Shown piece by piece: positions 41,217 to 50,701 of a DNA stretch of 64,000 bases (its first letter is position 1; each line of letters starts with the position of its first letter). A program made the translations under genes and the position numbers. Where the stretch lies: the NCBI RefSeq assembly GCF_016616095.2, contig NZ_CP067089.2, positions 2,728,001 through 2,792,000 of the forward strand. Direction: 5' to 3'. Below the pieces are notes generated by a model, which searched no databases, was not told where the DNA came from, and was given only the letters and a program-made list of their open reading frames with translations. Origin of the DNA: Breznakiella homolactica. Lineage in GTDB: Bacteria > Spirochaetota > Spirochaetia > Treponematales > Breznakiellaceae.

Positions 41217-43228
41217 CCGGGAACTTCCCCGGCCGCCGCGGGAACCGTTCCCCCGGCAACCGCGTTCTGTCCGGTTCCCGTCAGGGCTTTGAATTCCTTT
41301 TCATCAATAGTTTCTTTTTCCAGGAGCAGAACCGCGATTTTTTCCAGAAGATCCTGCTTCTGTCCGAGAAGCTCCTTTACGATGCCGTACTGGGTTTCAA
41401 CCATGTGGGCGATTTCCTCATCAATATACTGCTGGGTCGCTTCGGAATACTCCCGGTGGAACATGGGTTCCTGGCTTTGGCCGCCCATCATGCCCGCACC
41501 GCGCTGGGTCAGGGCAACGTTTTTAAAGCGGCTGCTCATACCGTAATCGGTAATCATCTTGCGGGCAATGTCCGTAGCCTTGGTCAGGTCGTTGGAAGCG
41601 CCGGTGGAGATTTTCCCGAAAACCAGGTCTTCCGCGGCGCGGCCCCCCAGGAGAACGTTTATTTTGCCCAGGAGTTCATCCTCGGTCATGAGGTACCGGT
41701 CCTCCACGGGCATCTGCAGGGTATAACCCAGGGCCCCGAAGCCCCGGGGAATGATCGATATTTTCTGCACCGGGTCGGACCCCGGGGTAAAGGCGGCCAC
41801 CACGGCGTGGCCTGTTTCATGGAAGGCCACAATACGCCGCTCATCATCGGAAATGATGCGGTTCTTCTTCTGGAGGCCCGCCACGGTTTTTTCAATGGCT
41901 TCCTCAAAATCCTTCTGATGCACGACTTTACGGCCCGCGCGGACCGCCAGGAGGGCGGCTTCGTTTACGATATTCGCCAGGTCCGCCCCCACAAACCCCG
42001 GAGTTCCCCGGGCGACCGCGGCGAGATCCACGTCGGGAGACAGCTTTACCGCGGTGGAGTGGATACGGAGAATAGCCTCCCTGCCGTTCAGGTCCGGGCG
42101 GTCCACCAGAACCTGCCGGTCAAAGCGGCCGGGCCGGAGCAGCGCCGGGTCGAGTACGTCCGGACGGTTGGTGGCCGCCAGGATAATGAGCCCGCTGGTG
42201 GCGTCGAAGCCGTCCATTTCCACGAGAAGCTGGTTGAGGGTCTGTTCCCGCTCATCGTTGCCCCCGGCGATATTGTTGATCCGGCTCTTTCCGATGGCGT
42301 CGAGCTCGTCGATAAAAATAATGCAGGGCGCCTTTTCCCGGGCCTGCTTGAACAGATCCCGGACCCGGGCCGCCCCGACTCCAACAAACATTTCAACAAA
42401 ATCCGCGCCGCTCATGCGGAAGAAGGAAACCCCCGCCTCCCCGGCGACCGCCCGGGCAAGGAGGGTCTTACCCGTTCCCGGCGGACCTACCAGAAGGACG
42501 CCCTTGGGAATCTTACCGCCGATATCGGTGTATTTTTTCGGGTTTTTAAGAAAATCAACCACTTCGACGAGCTCTTCCTTGGCCTCGTCCACCCCGGCCA
42601 CATCCCGGAACCGCGTTTTGATATCCCCTTCGGCCACGATGACCGCCCGGTTCTGTCCCGCGGCAAGTACGTTGTTGCCCATGTTACCCAGGCGCCGGAG
42701 GAGGAACCGCCAGATAAAAAAGAAAAACGCGATAGGCAGAACCCAGCTGAAGATAATGTTCAGCACGGTGCTGCCTTCCCGGGAAACCGCGTAGTAGGAG
42801 ACGCCCTTTTCGTCCATGAGCTTTATGAGATCCGGATCATTCAGGGGAACCGTCCGGAAGGCTTCTTCCGAACTGCTGGACCGGACCGTCAGGGGAATGG
42901 ACGCCGTTGGAGGCGGCTCGGGCTTTTCCGAGGTATATCCGGTAAAATACGTATCCGACAACTCCACCCGCTTGATTTCGCCGGAGCTGATCTTGGCCTT
43001 AAATTCCGAAAAATCAATCGTAGGATTAACCTTGTTGAGAAATACGTAGTTAAACAGGCTCATCCCGATTACCAGGATTAGTATGTATATAATTGAGAAT
43101 TTCCATCCGCCGAAGGGATGATTCTTGGGATTTTCCTGAGGAGGGCCCCCGAAGGGAAACTGGGGGCCGGAATTTTTATTTTTTTTCTTATCCCGGGGCT
43201 GGTCGCCGTCGGGTCTGGAATCACTCAT
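41213..43228 (-). CDS. ftsH: ATP-dependent zinc metalloprotease FtsH
   Basis: 671 residues, inner-membrane AAA protease. Two TM segments (about 44-62 and 158-178) flank a ~95-residue periplasmic domain. AAA domain with Walker A G-P-P-G-T-G-K-T, Walker [11 protein letters not shown] and the second region of homology ([15 protein letters not shown]). Zinc site HETGH (~455). It degrades misfolded membrane proteins and regulators. The N-terminus has a charged Asn/Lys/Pro-rich leader longer than usual. It follows mscS by 27 bp. Confidence 0.98.
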   Translation of the reverse strand: MSDSRPDGDQPRDKKKNKNSGPQFPFGGPPQENPKNHPFGGWKFSIIYILILVIGMSLFNYVFLNKVNPTIDFSEFKAKISSGEIKRVELSDTYFTGYTSEKPEPPPTASIPLTVRSSSSEEAFRTVPLNDPDLIKLMDEKGVSYYAVSREGSTVLNIIFSWVLPIAFFFFIWRFLLRRLGNMGNNVLAAGQNRAVIVAEGDIKTRFRDVAGVDEAKEELVEVVDFLKNPKKYTDIGGKIPKGVLLVGPPGTGKTLLARAVAGEAGVSFFRMSGADFVEMFVGVGAARVRDLFKQAREKAPCIIFIDELDAIGKSRINNIAGGNDEREQTLNQLLVEMDGFDATSGLIILAATNRPDVLDPALLRPGRFDRQVLVDRPDLNGREAILRIHSTAVKLSPDVDLAAVARGTPGFVGADLANIVNEAALLAVRAGRKVVHQKDFEEAIEKTVAGLQKKNRIISDDERRIVAFHETGHAVVAAFTPGSDPVQKISIIPRGFGALGYTLQMPVEDRYLMTEDELLGKINVLLGGRAAEDLVFGKISTGASNDLTKATDIARKMITDYGMSSRFKNVALTQRGAGMMGGQSQEPMFHREYSEATQQYIDEEIAHMVETQYGIVKELLGQKQDLLEKIAVLLLEKETIDEKEFKALTGTGQNAVAGGTVPAAAGEVPG

Positions 43229-43255
43229 TCATAACTCCTGGTTTTCTTAAGCATA

Positions 43256-44110
43256 TCAGATAATCCGGTTATTTGCCCCTGTTTCCGTCCCGTTTTTTAC
43301 GGAAATATCGATCTTTTGGTAGGGTATTTCGATGTTTTCTGCGTCAAACCGTTTCTTTATATCAATCATGATTGAATTTTTAAGCTGCCAGTAGTTGTTT
43401 TTTTCAAACCAGATACAGAACAGCAGGGTGATACCCGAACTATCAAAGCTGTCTATGCCGAAAAACGGTTCCGGATTGTCCAGACAGTAGATGTTTTTGA
43501 CCGCCAGTTCGGTCAGAACGGCCTGTACCCGCTCCAGATCCTCTTTATATGCGACACTGAGTTTGAGATCAAGCCGGCGGATGGGGAACCGGGTCACGGT
43601 AACCACGTTGGATTTGATGATGGTCTCATTGGGAATCCGCACAAAGGTATTGTCGTAGGTCCGCAGCTTGACCGACAGCAAATCCACCGAAAGCACCACC
43701 CCGGTAACATCCTCCACGGTGATGGCGTCCCCCACCTGGAAGGGTTTTTCCGACAGCAGGAACAGGCCGGAAATCAGGCTCGATACGGAGGTTTGGGCGG
43801 CGAAACCAATGGCAATTCCCGCGATTCCCGCCGCGCCCAGGATTGCGGAGGTATCGATGCCCATACTGTTGAAAATAAAAAGCAGGGCCATGACCAGGCC
43901 GAGGTACTTGATAACTTTTTTTACGATGAATGTCCGCTGGTCGCTGACATGGCCTTTCAGGAGTTTCCCCAGAAAAAGCTGGATCAGGTTAAAGATTATG
44001 ATAATGACAAAGACCGTAATTACCGTGGTCACGACCTGGTCGAGCAGATCCAGGGGATCACGGTTGCGGAAAACCTTGGTGAACGCATTGGTTATGGCTG
44101 TTGTGTCCAT
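43256..44110 (-). CDS. MscS-family mechanosensitive channel
   Basis: 284 residues. TM segments near 25-47, 60-80 and 85-110, the last with the Gly/Ala-rich pore helix (A-A-G-I-A-G-I-A-I-G-F-A-A-Q). A cytoplasmic beta/alpha domain follows (F-Q-V-G-D-A-I-T-V-E-D-V-T-G-V-V). It opens under membrane tension on osmotic downshock. The DUF432 gene precedes it by 12 bp, a recurrent pairing. Confidence 0.96.
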   Translation of the reverse strand: MDTTAITNAFTKVFRNRDPLDLLDQVVTTVITVFVIIIIFNLIQLFLGKLLKGHVSDQRTFIVKKVIKYLGLVMALLFIFNSMGIDTSAILGAAGIAGIAIGFAAQTSVSSLISGLFLLSEKPFQVGDAITVEDVTGVVLSVDLLSVKLRTYDNTFVRIPNETIIKSNVVTVTRFPIRRLDLKLSVAYKEDLERVQAVLTELAVKNIYCLDNPEPFFGIDSFDSSGITLLFCIWFEKNNYWQLKNSIMIDIKKRFDAENIEIPYQKIDISVKNGTETGANNRII

Positions 44111-44122
44111 TGATACCTCGTC

Positions 44123-44947
44123 TCAGTGCTGGATGGCGGTTAAGGTTTTGAGGAAATCCACCCCCCGGTGGATGAGAACTTCCCCGACACCGCCCCGTGT
44201 CCCGGAGGTGATTTTTTTGTAGGCAGGGTGGCTCCGGGTACGGACGAACATTTTGAGTTCACCCCCGGAGAGACCGTCCATGACAACTGTATCGCTGATC
44301 AGGTGGTCCTTGTATTCATAGACGTTGAGTATATCCGTGTAAATGGCAAGGTGGTCGAGATCCATGGGCACTTTGGAAATATTCCGCACCACCATCTCAC
44401 AATGGATCAGGGACAGAGCATCGGAAAACAGGATCGATTCCGGATCCTGCTCGGCCTCACTGTTTTCCGGTTCCCCGCCGGCGGGGGTATTCCGGACCCG
44501 GGGCACCAGACTGGTCGGCAGGGACACGCAGAGAGTTCCGGACATGGTATCCCCGAACCAGGTTTCGGAAAGCCGCAGGGGCATGGCTTCCGCCAGGGTT
44601 TCATCCTTGGTTATCTCGAACCGCACCACCGGCGGAAGGGTAACATCGAACCGGGTTTCCGCGCCGGGGAGGAGCCGTATGCTGTTCTGGACCGATACGA
44701 GATAGGGCTTATCGCTTAAATATGGGCGCAGGGCTATCCGCTTTCCCTTTCCGATGGAAAAAACGGTTTCCATATCATCCGGGGGATCGGCTTCTTCGGG
44801 TCCGCGGAAATCGGCGGTCATTTCGGCGTACCCGGTCCGAATAAAACCCGCCCGCCACTCTTCATCTTTTTTCTGGATGTACGCGAAGGCTCCGTTGAGA
44901 CTCCATCGGTACCATTGGCCTTCCCGGGGTTCAAAATGATTCCACAT
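44123..44947 (-). CDS. DUF432 protein
   Basis: 274 residues, soluble, mostly beta (G-Q-W-Y-R-W-S-L-N-G-A-F-A-Y-I, V-R-F-E-I-T-K-D). The content and position beside mscS match DUF432, whose role is unknown but probably linked to the channel. The ATG at 44947 after AAGGAAC is preferred to 44983. 44948-45131 is a divergent promoter region shared with galK; TTATAAT at 45093-45099 is a good -10 for galK. Confidence 0.8.
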   Translation of the reverse strand: MWNHFEPREGQWYRWSLNGAFAYIQKKDEEWRAGFIRTGYAEMTADFRGPEEADPPDDMETVFSIGKGKRIALRPYLSDKPYLVSVQNSIRLLPGAETRFDVTLPPVVRFEITKDETLAEAMPLRLSETWFGDTMSGTLCVSLPTSLVPRVRNTPAGGEPENSEAEQDPESILFSDALSLIHCEMVVRNISKVPMDLDHLAIYTDILNVYEYKDHLISDTVVMDGLSGGELKMFVRTRSHPAYKKITSGTRGGVGEVLIHRGVDFLKTLTAIQH

Positions 44948-45131
44948 ACTGTTCCTTTTTAAATACCGGCGCCCACTGGTCAATCAAAGAATTTTCTACA
45001 ATACTTCTTTACGCGGGCATTCGGAGGATTTACAATAATTCCGCCGGATACCGGATGTATATTACTATTGAAAATATCTCCCCTCTATTAGGTTATAATG
45101 GATGCGGGAAGAGAAAAAAAGGAAAAAATGA

Positions 45132-46475
45132 ATGACAGTAACGGAATTAATCAATCGGCTTGATTCCCCGGAAGCGGGGAGCCTCTTTGAAAAGCTTTAT
45201 GGAAAGGAAGGAACGGAAGCCGCCCGCGGGCGGTACCGCGCCCTTCTTGAGGGTATGGCCAGCGGGTTTCCCGGCGCGGGAAAGGATATCCGGATTTTTA
45301 CCGCCGCAGGCCGCACGGAACTCGGGGGAAACCATACGGATCACAACCGGGGCAAGGTTCTGGCAGCGTCCATCCAGCTGGATTCTGTCGCCGTGGCGGC
45401 GCCCCGGGAGGATAAAACCGTGATTTTCCGGTCCACCGGATATCCCGATGTGGTGGTGGACCTTACGGACCTTTCCAAACGGGAAGCGGAAATCAATACC
45501 ACCGAAGCCCTGGTCCGGGGTATCGCCGCGGAATTCGCCGCCCGGGGAACCGGCGTCCGGGGGTTCACCGCCAACGCAGACTCCACGGTGCTGACCGGAT
45601 CCGGGCTGTCGTCCTCCGCGGCGGTGGAGGTTCTCCTGGGCCGGATTTTCGACAGCCTTTACGGCGGCGGAAAGCGGAGCGCCCTGGAGATCGCCCAGAT
45701 CGGACAGAAGGCTGAAAATAACTACTTCGGCAAACCTTCGGGACTCATGGACCAGGTCGCCTGCGCCTCCGGGGGCGCGGTGGCCATTGATTTCGCCGAT
45801 CCATTAGATCCCAAGGTCCGCCGGATCAATTTCGACCTCGGCGCCGCGGGGTACGCCCTGTGTGTGGTTGACACCAAGGGGAGCCATGCCGACCTGACCC
45901 CGGATTACGCGGCGGTCCCCACGGAAATGAAAGCCGTGGCCGGGTTCTTCGGCAAATCCGTGCTCCGGGAGGTCAGCCCGGAAGAGGTGCTGTCCCGGAT
46001 CCCGGAACTGCGGAAGGCCGCCGGGGACCGGGCGGTGCTCCGGGCAATTCATTTCTTCAATGAAAATAACCGGGTTGACGCCATGGAACGGGCGCTGGAA
46101 ACGATCGACAATGCCGCCGGGAACGCGGAAAAACACCAGGCCCTGGAAACGTACCTCAGCCTGGTGAACGAATCCGGGAATTCATCCTGGGAACTGCTCC
46201 AGAACGTGTATTCCCCGAAAAACCCCGGGGAACAGGGAATTTCCCTGGCCCTGGCCCTGACCCGGAATTTTCTGGACAGCGGCGCCGCGCCGGGCAGCCC
46301 CCATCCGGGAGCGTGCCGGGTGCATGGCGGCGGCTTCGCCGGGACAATCCAGGCCTATATTCCCCTGGAACGCCTCAATGACTACAGGGCGGAACTGGAG
46401 AACGTTTTTGGAACGGGATCGGTGACGGAGCTCAGGATACGGCCGGTGGGCGCGGAAGAGCTTACTTTTGGATAA
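45132..46475 (+). CDS. galK: galactokinase-type GHMP kinase
   Basis: 447 residues. Sugar-binding G-R-T-E-L-G-G-N-H-T-D-H-N (galactokinase signature with Thr-Glu-Leu-Gly in place of Val-Asn-Leu-Ile), the ATP-binding GHMP loop L-T-G-S-G-L-S-S-S-A-A and C-terminal H-G-G-G-F-A-G-T. Phosphorylates galactose or a close sugar; the longer N-terminus (~45 residues before the signature) and the G-N-H variant also occur in Firmicute GalK homologues. AAGG precedes the ATG at 45132. An overlapping ATG at 45128 in another frame gives an 11-residue reading only. Confidence 0.88.
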   Translation: MTVTELINRLDSPEAGSLFEKLYGKEGTEAARGRYRALLEGMASGFPGAGKDIRIFTAAGRTELGGNHTDHNRGKVLAASIQLDSVAVAAPREDKTVIFRSTGYPDVVVDLTDLSKREAEINTTEALVRGIAAEFAARGTGVRGFTANADSTVLTGSGLSSSAAVEVLLGRIFDSLYGGGKRSALEIAQIGQKAENNYFGKPSGLMDQVACASGGAVAIDFADPLDPKVRRINFDLGAAGYALCVVDTKGSHADLTPDYAAVPTEMKAVAGFFGKSVLREVSPEEVLSRIPELRKAAGDRAVLRAIHFFNENNRVDAMERALETIDNAAGNAEKHQALETYLSLVNESGNSSWELLQNVYSPKNPGEQGISLALALTRNFLDSGAAPGSPHPGACRVHGGGFAGTIQAYIPLERLNDYRAELENVFGTGSVTELRIRPVGAEELTFG

Positions 46476-46504
46476 CGCCGAAAGAATCCCAAATTCTTCA
46501 AATT

Positions 46505-46534
46505 AAAAAAGCCGGGCAGAAACCCGGCTTTTTT
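46505..46534. terminator. bidirectional terminator between galK and lipoprotein gene
   Basis: A6, GCCGGG-cagaaa... CCCGGC, T6: GCCGGG at 46511-46516, CCCGGC at 46523-46528, with A- and T-tracts on both sides. Confidence 0.92.
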
Positions 46535-46560
46535 CAAATTATACAGCCTTCTTTAAATGA

Positions 46561-47238
46561 TTAATTGGCAACAGACCACTCGCCGTCGCCGCCCCGGTAC
46601 CGCACTATTATGTCTATATAAAGATCATTGTCAGCCCAGCCATATGCGACAAGAGTATATTGTATATCGTCTGTTTCATACTGATAATACTTCTCGCCTT
46701 GCGCCGTAAAATTCGTTAACTTTGCCGCATAAGCCGTGAACTCCGCCGGTAAAGGATTGTACCCCAAGCTGTCTTTGTCAAATTGGAAAGTGAATGTTAC
46801 CTCTGTAACCATATTTTCAAAATTGCCGGTATTAAAGGATGGATATTTTGCGAGCGCGTCCTGCAGGCTGGTGGCCGACGCGGTTGTTACGGTGTTGTCA
46901 CGCCATCCCGCAGTTGTTTCGCCGCTATCTTTGTAGGTATACCATGTGACATTGGAGTCGCTGTCTTTTGTGTAATTACCGGTGGTTGTTTCTGTAAAAC
47001 CGGTTAAGTCATAGGTATAGGTCTCCGTTTCCGCACTCAATTGGACGGAAACCCTTTTCACGGTTTTCCCGTAAAAATCCGTCAGCGCGGGAAACTCAGC
47101 CATTGCTTTGAACAGGCCGTTTGTTCCGATGTCCAGACCATTTGAGGGCATATACAGCACTGCTTCATCTCCGCCGGAACTGTCACATCCCCAGATAAAC
47201 AGTGAGAAGACAAGCAGCACCACCAAAAATCTCTTCAT
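46561..47238 (-). CDS. lipoprotein of unknown function, predicted target of adjacent two-component system
   Basis: 225 residues. Signal peptide M-K-R-F-L-V-V-L-L-V-F-S-L-F-I-W-G-C with a lipobox ending at Cys18, then S-S-G-G-D. The mature part is rich in Thr, Tyr and Asp with beta character and no recognised domain. The DNA is visibly AT-richer than galK, suggesting recent arrival. AAAGGAG precedes the ATG. A direct-repeat operator and a -10 lie directly upstream (47274-47307). Likely surface-exposed or periplasmic. Confidence 0.8.
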   Translation of the reverse strand: MKRFLVVLLVFSLFIWGCDSSGGDEAVLYMPSNGLDIGTNGLFKAMAEFPALTDFYGKTVKRVSVQLSAETETYTYDLTGFTETTTGNYTKDSDSNVTWYTYKDSGETTAGWRDNTVTTASATSLQDALAKYPSFNTGNFENMVTEVTFTFQFDKDSLGYNPLPAEFTAYAAKLTNFTAQGEKYYQYETDDIQYTLVAYGWADNDLYIDIIVRYRGGDGEWSVAN

Positions 47239-47273
47239 AATATAGCTCCTTTGAGAATTAATTTTTCTGATGA

Positions 47274-47307
47274 ACTATACGCCATGGTGTATAACAGCTG
47301 TATAACA
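47274..47307 (-). promoter_or_regulatory. direct-repeat operator and -10 of the lipoprotein gene
   Basis: TGTATAACA twice with a 2-bp gap (47288-47296, 47299-47307; minus strand TGTTATACA). TATAGT -10 (minus) at 47274-47279, 8 bp away. The repeat occupies the -35 region, as expected for a response-regulator site. Confidence 0.75.
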
Positions 47308-47361
47308 GATATGACAATTGAAAAAATTTAAGTGTAATTTCGGAGATTAAAATTAAATGAA

Positions 47362-48168
47362 CTACCTGCGGTACCGTTTTTTCTGCGCGCTCAGGGTTCC
47401 CGCGGTCATCTCGGCCCAGCTGTAGTTGGCCATATACTCTTCCTGGTATTCTTCTATGGCGTTCCAGTCGCCCCGCATAAAACGGTAATAATCGCAGTCT
47501 ATCTTTTCCGGGATGACCGACAGGCTGTTATGGCTTCTCCGGATGATGGAACCCGCGCCGGCTTCTTTGAGGGCCCGGAGCATTTCCGAGATCAGGATCT
47601 GCAGGTGGGTTTGGGTGCTGCGGTTATATTCGGTTTCCTCCCAGAGTACCGTGGCCAGTTCTTTTTTCGTTACCGTCCCGCCCCGGCGGTCCACCAGATA
47701 GGCCAGCAGTTCCTTTGCCTTTCTCCGGTGGAAGATCACGGGGTTATTGTCGACAAAGATATCGAAATTCCCGAAGGTCTGGATACGGACCATTTTTTTC
47801 CGGATTGGGTCCGGTGTATACCGGAGGTCCTCCAGTTCCTTCTTTACCGCGCCGGCGGAAACGGGTTTGAACACGTATCCGCTGGCCCGGATTCCGAAGG
47901 CATCCAGGGTATACTCCAAATGGCCGGTGACAAAAACGATGTTGATCCTGGGATGTATCTTCTGCAGTTTCCTGGCCAAAACCATGCCGTCCATCACCGC
48001 CATCTGGATATCCAGAAAAGCGGCATCCACTTTTTCCGCCTTCGCGTGGGCGACGGCCTCCAGGGGGTTACTGAAACTGATAAGGGAACAGTCCGGCGCC
48101 GCTTCGAGGATGGCGTCGGTCAGAGCGGCCAGGGATAGCTGTTCATCATCAACGGCAATGATATGCAT
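47362..48168 (-). CDS. response regulator with SARP-like winged-helix output
   Basis: 268 residues. Receiver domain with VDDE, phospho-acceptor Asp in F-L-D-I-Q-M, Thr in V-T-G and Lys in F-K-P-V. From ~130 a winged-helix of the OmpR/SARP sort follows (F-D-I-F-V-D-N-N-P-V..R-R-K-A-K-E-L-L-A-Y-L-V-D-R-R-G), plus a short helical BTAD-like end. It starts directly after the kinase stop (TGA-ATG). It should bind the TGTTATACA repeats found upstream of both this operon and the lipoprotein (inference). Confidence 0.92.
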   Translation of the reverse strand: MHIIAVDDEQLSLAALTDAILEAAPDCSLISFSNPLEAVAHAKAEKVDAAFLDIQMAVMDGMVLARKLQKIHPRINIVFVTGHLEYTLDAFGIRASGYVFKPVSAGAVKKELEDLRYTPDPIRKKMVRIQTFGNFDIFVDNNPVIFHRRKAKELLAYLVDRRGGTVTKKELATVLWEETEYNRSTQTHLQILISEMLRALKEAGAGSIIRRSHNSLSVIPEKIDCDYYRFMRGDWNAIEEYQEEYMANYSWAEMTAGTLSAQKKRYRR

Positions 48169-49431
48169 TCAGTATGTCCATTCCTTTGGGATGTGTATCA
48201 CCGCGGTGGTGCCCTGGCCCGGTCCGCTCCGCACATCGAGGGTGCCGCCGCACATGGCGGCCAGGCGCTGGCGGACATTGTCTATGCCGATATGGGTTGT
48301 ACTTTCTCCAAGCGGCTGGCCGGAGTCAAATCCCACCCCGTCATCGGTAACAACGATAAAAAACGCCGTTCCGGTTTTCCCTGTCTGTATATGTACGGTA
48401 CCGCCGGAGGGTCTGGGAGTTATACCATGGATGACCGCGTTTTCCGCCAGGGGCTGCAGGGAGAGCGGAGGAACCGAGAAATCCGCCGTTGGGATGTCGT
48501 ATTCCACCTTGAGGCGGTCACCGAAACGTTTCTTCTCCAGGGAAAGGTAGACCCGGACATGGTTCAGCTCTTCCTCAAAGGGAACCGGTTTGCTGTAGGA
48601 AAGAGCATTGAGATTGGCCCGGAGGTAGCCGGAAAAATCCAGAACCGTCCGCCGGGCCTCGGCCGGGTCGGTGACACAAAGGGCGCTTATGGCGTTGAGG
48701 GTATTGTAGAGGAAATGGGGCCGGATCTGGGAAAGCATAATGGCGGTTCTGCCGTTGGCCAGTTCCAGTTCCTTCTGGTGAAGCCGTTTTTCCTGCTCCT
48801 GCTGGACATTAACGAAAATCAGGAGCAGGGACAGCATGCCCGCGGGATAGGTCAGCATAAGATCCTGGAATGTGATTTGAGCAATAACCGCCAGGGCGGG
48901 GAGGATTCCGAAGGAAAGGTACGCCCAGAGATCCCGTTTTTCCAGTATTCCTCTCAGCCTCAGAATCTGCAGCACCACCAGAGTCTGCTGGATGAAGTAA
49001 ACCATGTGAAAAACAAAATACCAGCGGCCCCAATGGAACCGGTTATTTTCATCAATAGTATAAAACATTCCGTTAAAAAGGTTCATCACCGCCAGAAAAA
49101 TACCTGCGGCGCTCAGCAGGCAGAGGATCAGCGTTATGTTTGTTTTAATATTTGCCTTAAGGGACGCGGCGACAACAATATATAACGCGAAAAACATGTA
49201 CGTTAACAAGCCCGAAATCTGAGCCAGAAAATTTGCCGGTACCGTAATCCACCGCGCTCCGGGTTTCAGGTCTAATCCCCAGGAAACAGCGTCGCTTGTT
49301 ACTGAAATCAAAGAAAGGATAAGCACCAGAAGAAACAAATGGTCCTGCAGGGTTTTCCGTTTTTTACCGGTGATGGAAAGGATTAATATACAGAGGGCCA
49401 GGATGCAGAAAATTTCCATGGTGATATTCAC
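48169..49431 (-). CDS. LytS-type sensor histidine kinase with 7-TM N-terminus
   Basis: 420 residues. About seven hydrophobic helices in the first ~210 residues, then a PF06580-type His-kinase region. The H-box is I-R-P-H-F-L-Y-N-T-L-N-A-I. The ATPase N-box is L-A-E-N-A-V-I-H-G-I and the G-box D-D-G-V-G-F-D-S-G. The membrane part probably binds a small ligand. Operon with the response regulator; the promoter 49522-49555 carries the shared direct repeat, so autoregulation is likely. Confidence 0.93.
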   Translation of the reverse strand: MNITMEIFCILALCILILSITGKKRKTLQDHLFLLVLILSLISVTSDAVSWGLDLKPGARWITVPANFLAQISGLLTYMFFALYIVVAASLKANIKTNITLILCLLSAAGIFLAVMNLFNGMFYTIDENNRFHWGRWYFVFHMVYFIQQTLVVLQILRLRGILEKRDLWAYLSFGILPALAVIAQITFQDLMLTYPAGMLSLLLIFVNVQQEQEKRLHQKELELANGRTAIMLSQIRPHFLYNTLNAISALCVTDPAEARRTVLDFSGYLRANLNALSYSKPVPFEEELNHVRVYLSLEKKRFGDRLKVEYDIPTADFSVPPLSLQPLAENAVIHGITPRPSGGTVHIQTGKTGTAFFIVVTDDGVGFDSGQPLGESTTHIGIDNVRQRLAAMCGGTLDVRSGPGQGTTAVIHIPKEWTY

Positions 49432-49521
49432 TGCGGTGTATATGGCTTGTGTCAGCGGCGCACCTCCACTCCTTCACGGGAACCGGTTAAAACTAATGGC
49501 GGCATGAACAATAGAAATTTT

Positions 49522-49555
49522 ATAATATTCCATTGTGTATAACAAATGTATAACA
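49522..49555 (-). promoter_or_regulatory. direct-repeat operator and -10 of the kinase operon
   Basis: TGTATAACA-AA-TGTATAACA (49536-49544, 49547-49555) and TATTAT -10 (minus) at 49522-49527, 8 bp away, the same geometry as at 47274-47307. Confidence 0.75.
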
Positions 49556-49633
49556 ACAAAATGCGGCATTGAGTTAATTGTAGCTAACCGGCGCTGCGCT
49601 TCCCCCTCTACTGGAAAAAACCCAAAAAATGAC

Positions 49634-49660
49634 TTAAGATTTAATTTCCTATGCCGATAA
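49634..49660 (+). promoter_or_regulatory. sigma-28 (FliA)-type promoter of the fliS operon
   Basis: TTAAGATT (49634-49641; consensus TAAAGTTT, 6/8), 11-bp spacer, GCCGATAA (49653-49660; perfect -10). It lies ~90 bp before the fliS start, and the spacing is the flagellar sigma-28 norm. Confidence 0.8.
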
Positions 49661-49750
49661 CCATAAAGATGGGCTGCCTTATTTTAAATACACCCTTAGC
49701 GCGGCGGGCAGTATCGTTATTATTCCAAGGGGTATATGGAGGGGACCATT

Positions 49751-50197
49751 TTGGCACATTCAAACGCATTATCAGCGTATAAAGAAACCCGCATCAAAAC
49801 CGCAAGCCAGGGCCAGCTGATCATCCTGCTTTACGATGAGGCTATCCGGCAGCTGGACCACGCGGCGGAACTGCTCAGGCTGAACAGTTCCGGTAAAAAA
49901 GATCCCGGCAGGATCGAACAGATAAGCAAGGCTATTTTAAAAACACAGGAAATAATCACCGAACTGATGGTTTCCCTGGATTTTGACCAGGGCGGCGACA
50001 TTTCCCGGAACCTCTTTTCACTGTACACCTGGTTCAACCAGGAACTTCTGGAAGGCAATATCGCCCAGGATGCCCAGCGGGTACTGAATGTGCGCAACAT
50101 GATGGACCAGCTCCGGGGCGCCTGGAACGAAGTGGTGGCGAAAACCTCCGCCGAAAACGTTGCCCGGCCTTCGGGCGGCATCAATATTGCCGGATAG
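49751..50197 (+). CDS. fliS: flagellin export chaperone FliS
   Basis: 148 residues from a TTG: A-H-S-N-A-L-S-A-Y-K-E-T-R-I-K-T-A-S-Q-G-Q-L-I-I-L-L-Y-D-E-A is the classical FliS N-terminus, and the rest is a four-helix bundle. FliS holds flagellin in the cytoplasm until export. An ATG lies at 49736, but GGAGGGG (49738-49744) sits inside that start and 6 nt before the TTG at 49751, so TTG is the better start. A sigma-28-type promoter precedes it. Flagellin genes are not in the window. Confidence 0.93.
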   Translation: MAHSNALSAYKETRIKTASQGQLIILLYDEAIRQLDHAAELLRLNSSGKKDPGRIEQISKAILKTQEIITELMVSLDFDQGGDISRNLFSLYTWFNQELLEGNIAQDAQRVLNVRNMMDQLRGAWNEVVAKTSAENVARPSGGINIAG

Positions 50198-50206
50198 GAG
50201 ATTGCC

Positions 50207-50701
50207 ATGGCCGCAGCGCTTCAGGAAAAAACAAAACAGGAAATATCCCCGGAGGAACTGGTCCGCCGGGTCGCTATAGTAAAACGCTTCCGGGAACTGC
50301 TCATCCAGCAGCGGGACCGGTTCCGGGAATACCTGGAAGTCCTGGATAAACAGAAGGACGTCATCGAAGAGGGCAAAGCGGAAGATCTGATTGCCCATGT
50401 CGAGCTGGAAGAAAAAATCGTCGCCGATATCTTCTCCATCCAGAAGGTAATTGATCCTCTGGAGGATATGTACCGGGCGAGCTATCCCGATCGGGAATCC
50501 GAGGTACCCAACCTCAAAGCCGCTTTGGAGGAACTCAAGGAAGAAGCGGTGGTCCGTTCCGAACGGAACAGGGAACTCCTGTCCAAACGGATGGCGGAGA
50601 TCCGTTCCGAAATCAAGGCCCTCCGGGGCAATCCCTACGCAGCCCGCCGTCCCGTGTACGGCGGATCGGATTCAGCGTCACTCATAGATATTAAAGGATG
50701 A
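50207..50701 (+). CDS. FlgN-like coiled-coil protein
   Basis: 164 residues, almost wholly helical with heptads (R-E-L-L-I-Q-Q-R-D-R-F-R-E-Y-L-E-V-L..E-E-K-I-V-A-D-I-F-S-I-Q). Length, charge and place between fliS and polA fit an FlgN-type hook-associated chaperone, but identity is low. It starts 9 bp after fliS and overlaps polA by ATGA. Confidence 0.7.
   Translation: MAAALQEKTKQEISPEELVRRVAIVKRFRELLIQQRDRFREYLEVLDKQKDVIEEGKAEDLIAHVELEEKIVADIFSIQKVIDPLEDMYRASYPDRESEVPNLKAALEELKEEAVVRSERNRELLSKRMAEIRSEIKALRGNPYAARRPVYGGSDSASLIDIKG

Noticed and set aside
41405..43081. 558-codon open frame on plus strand opposite ftsH
   Set aside because: Antisense shadow; ftsH is certain and the two cannot both be ordinary genes here.
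45128..45163. Leader peptide overlapping the galK start
   Set aside because: An 11-codon frame with the same ribosome site is possible by chance, and nothing in its content suggests attenuation.
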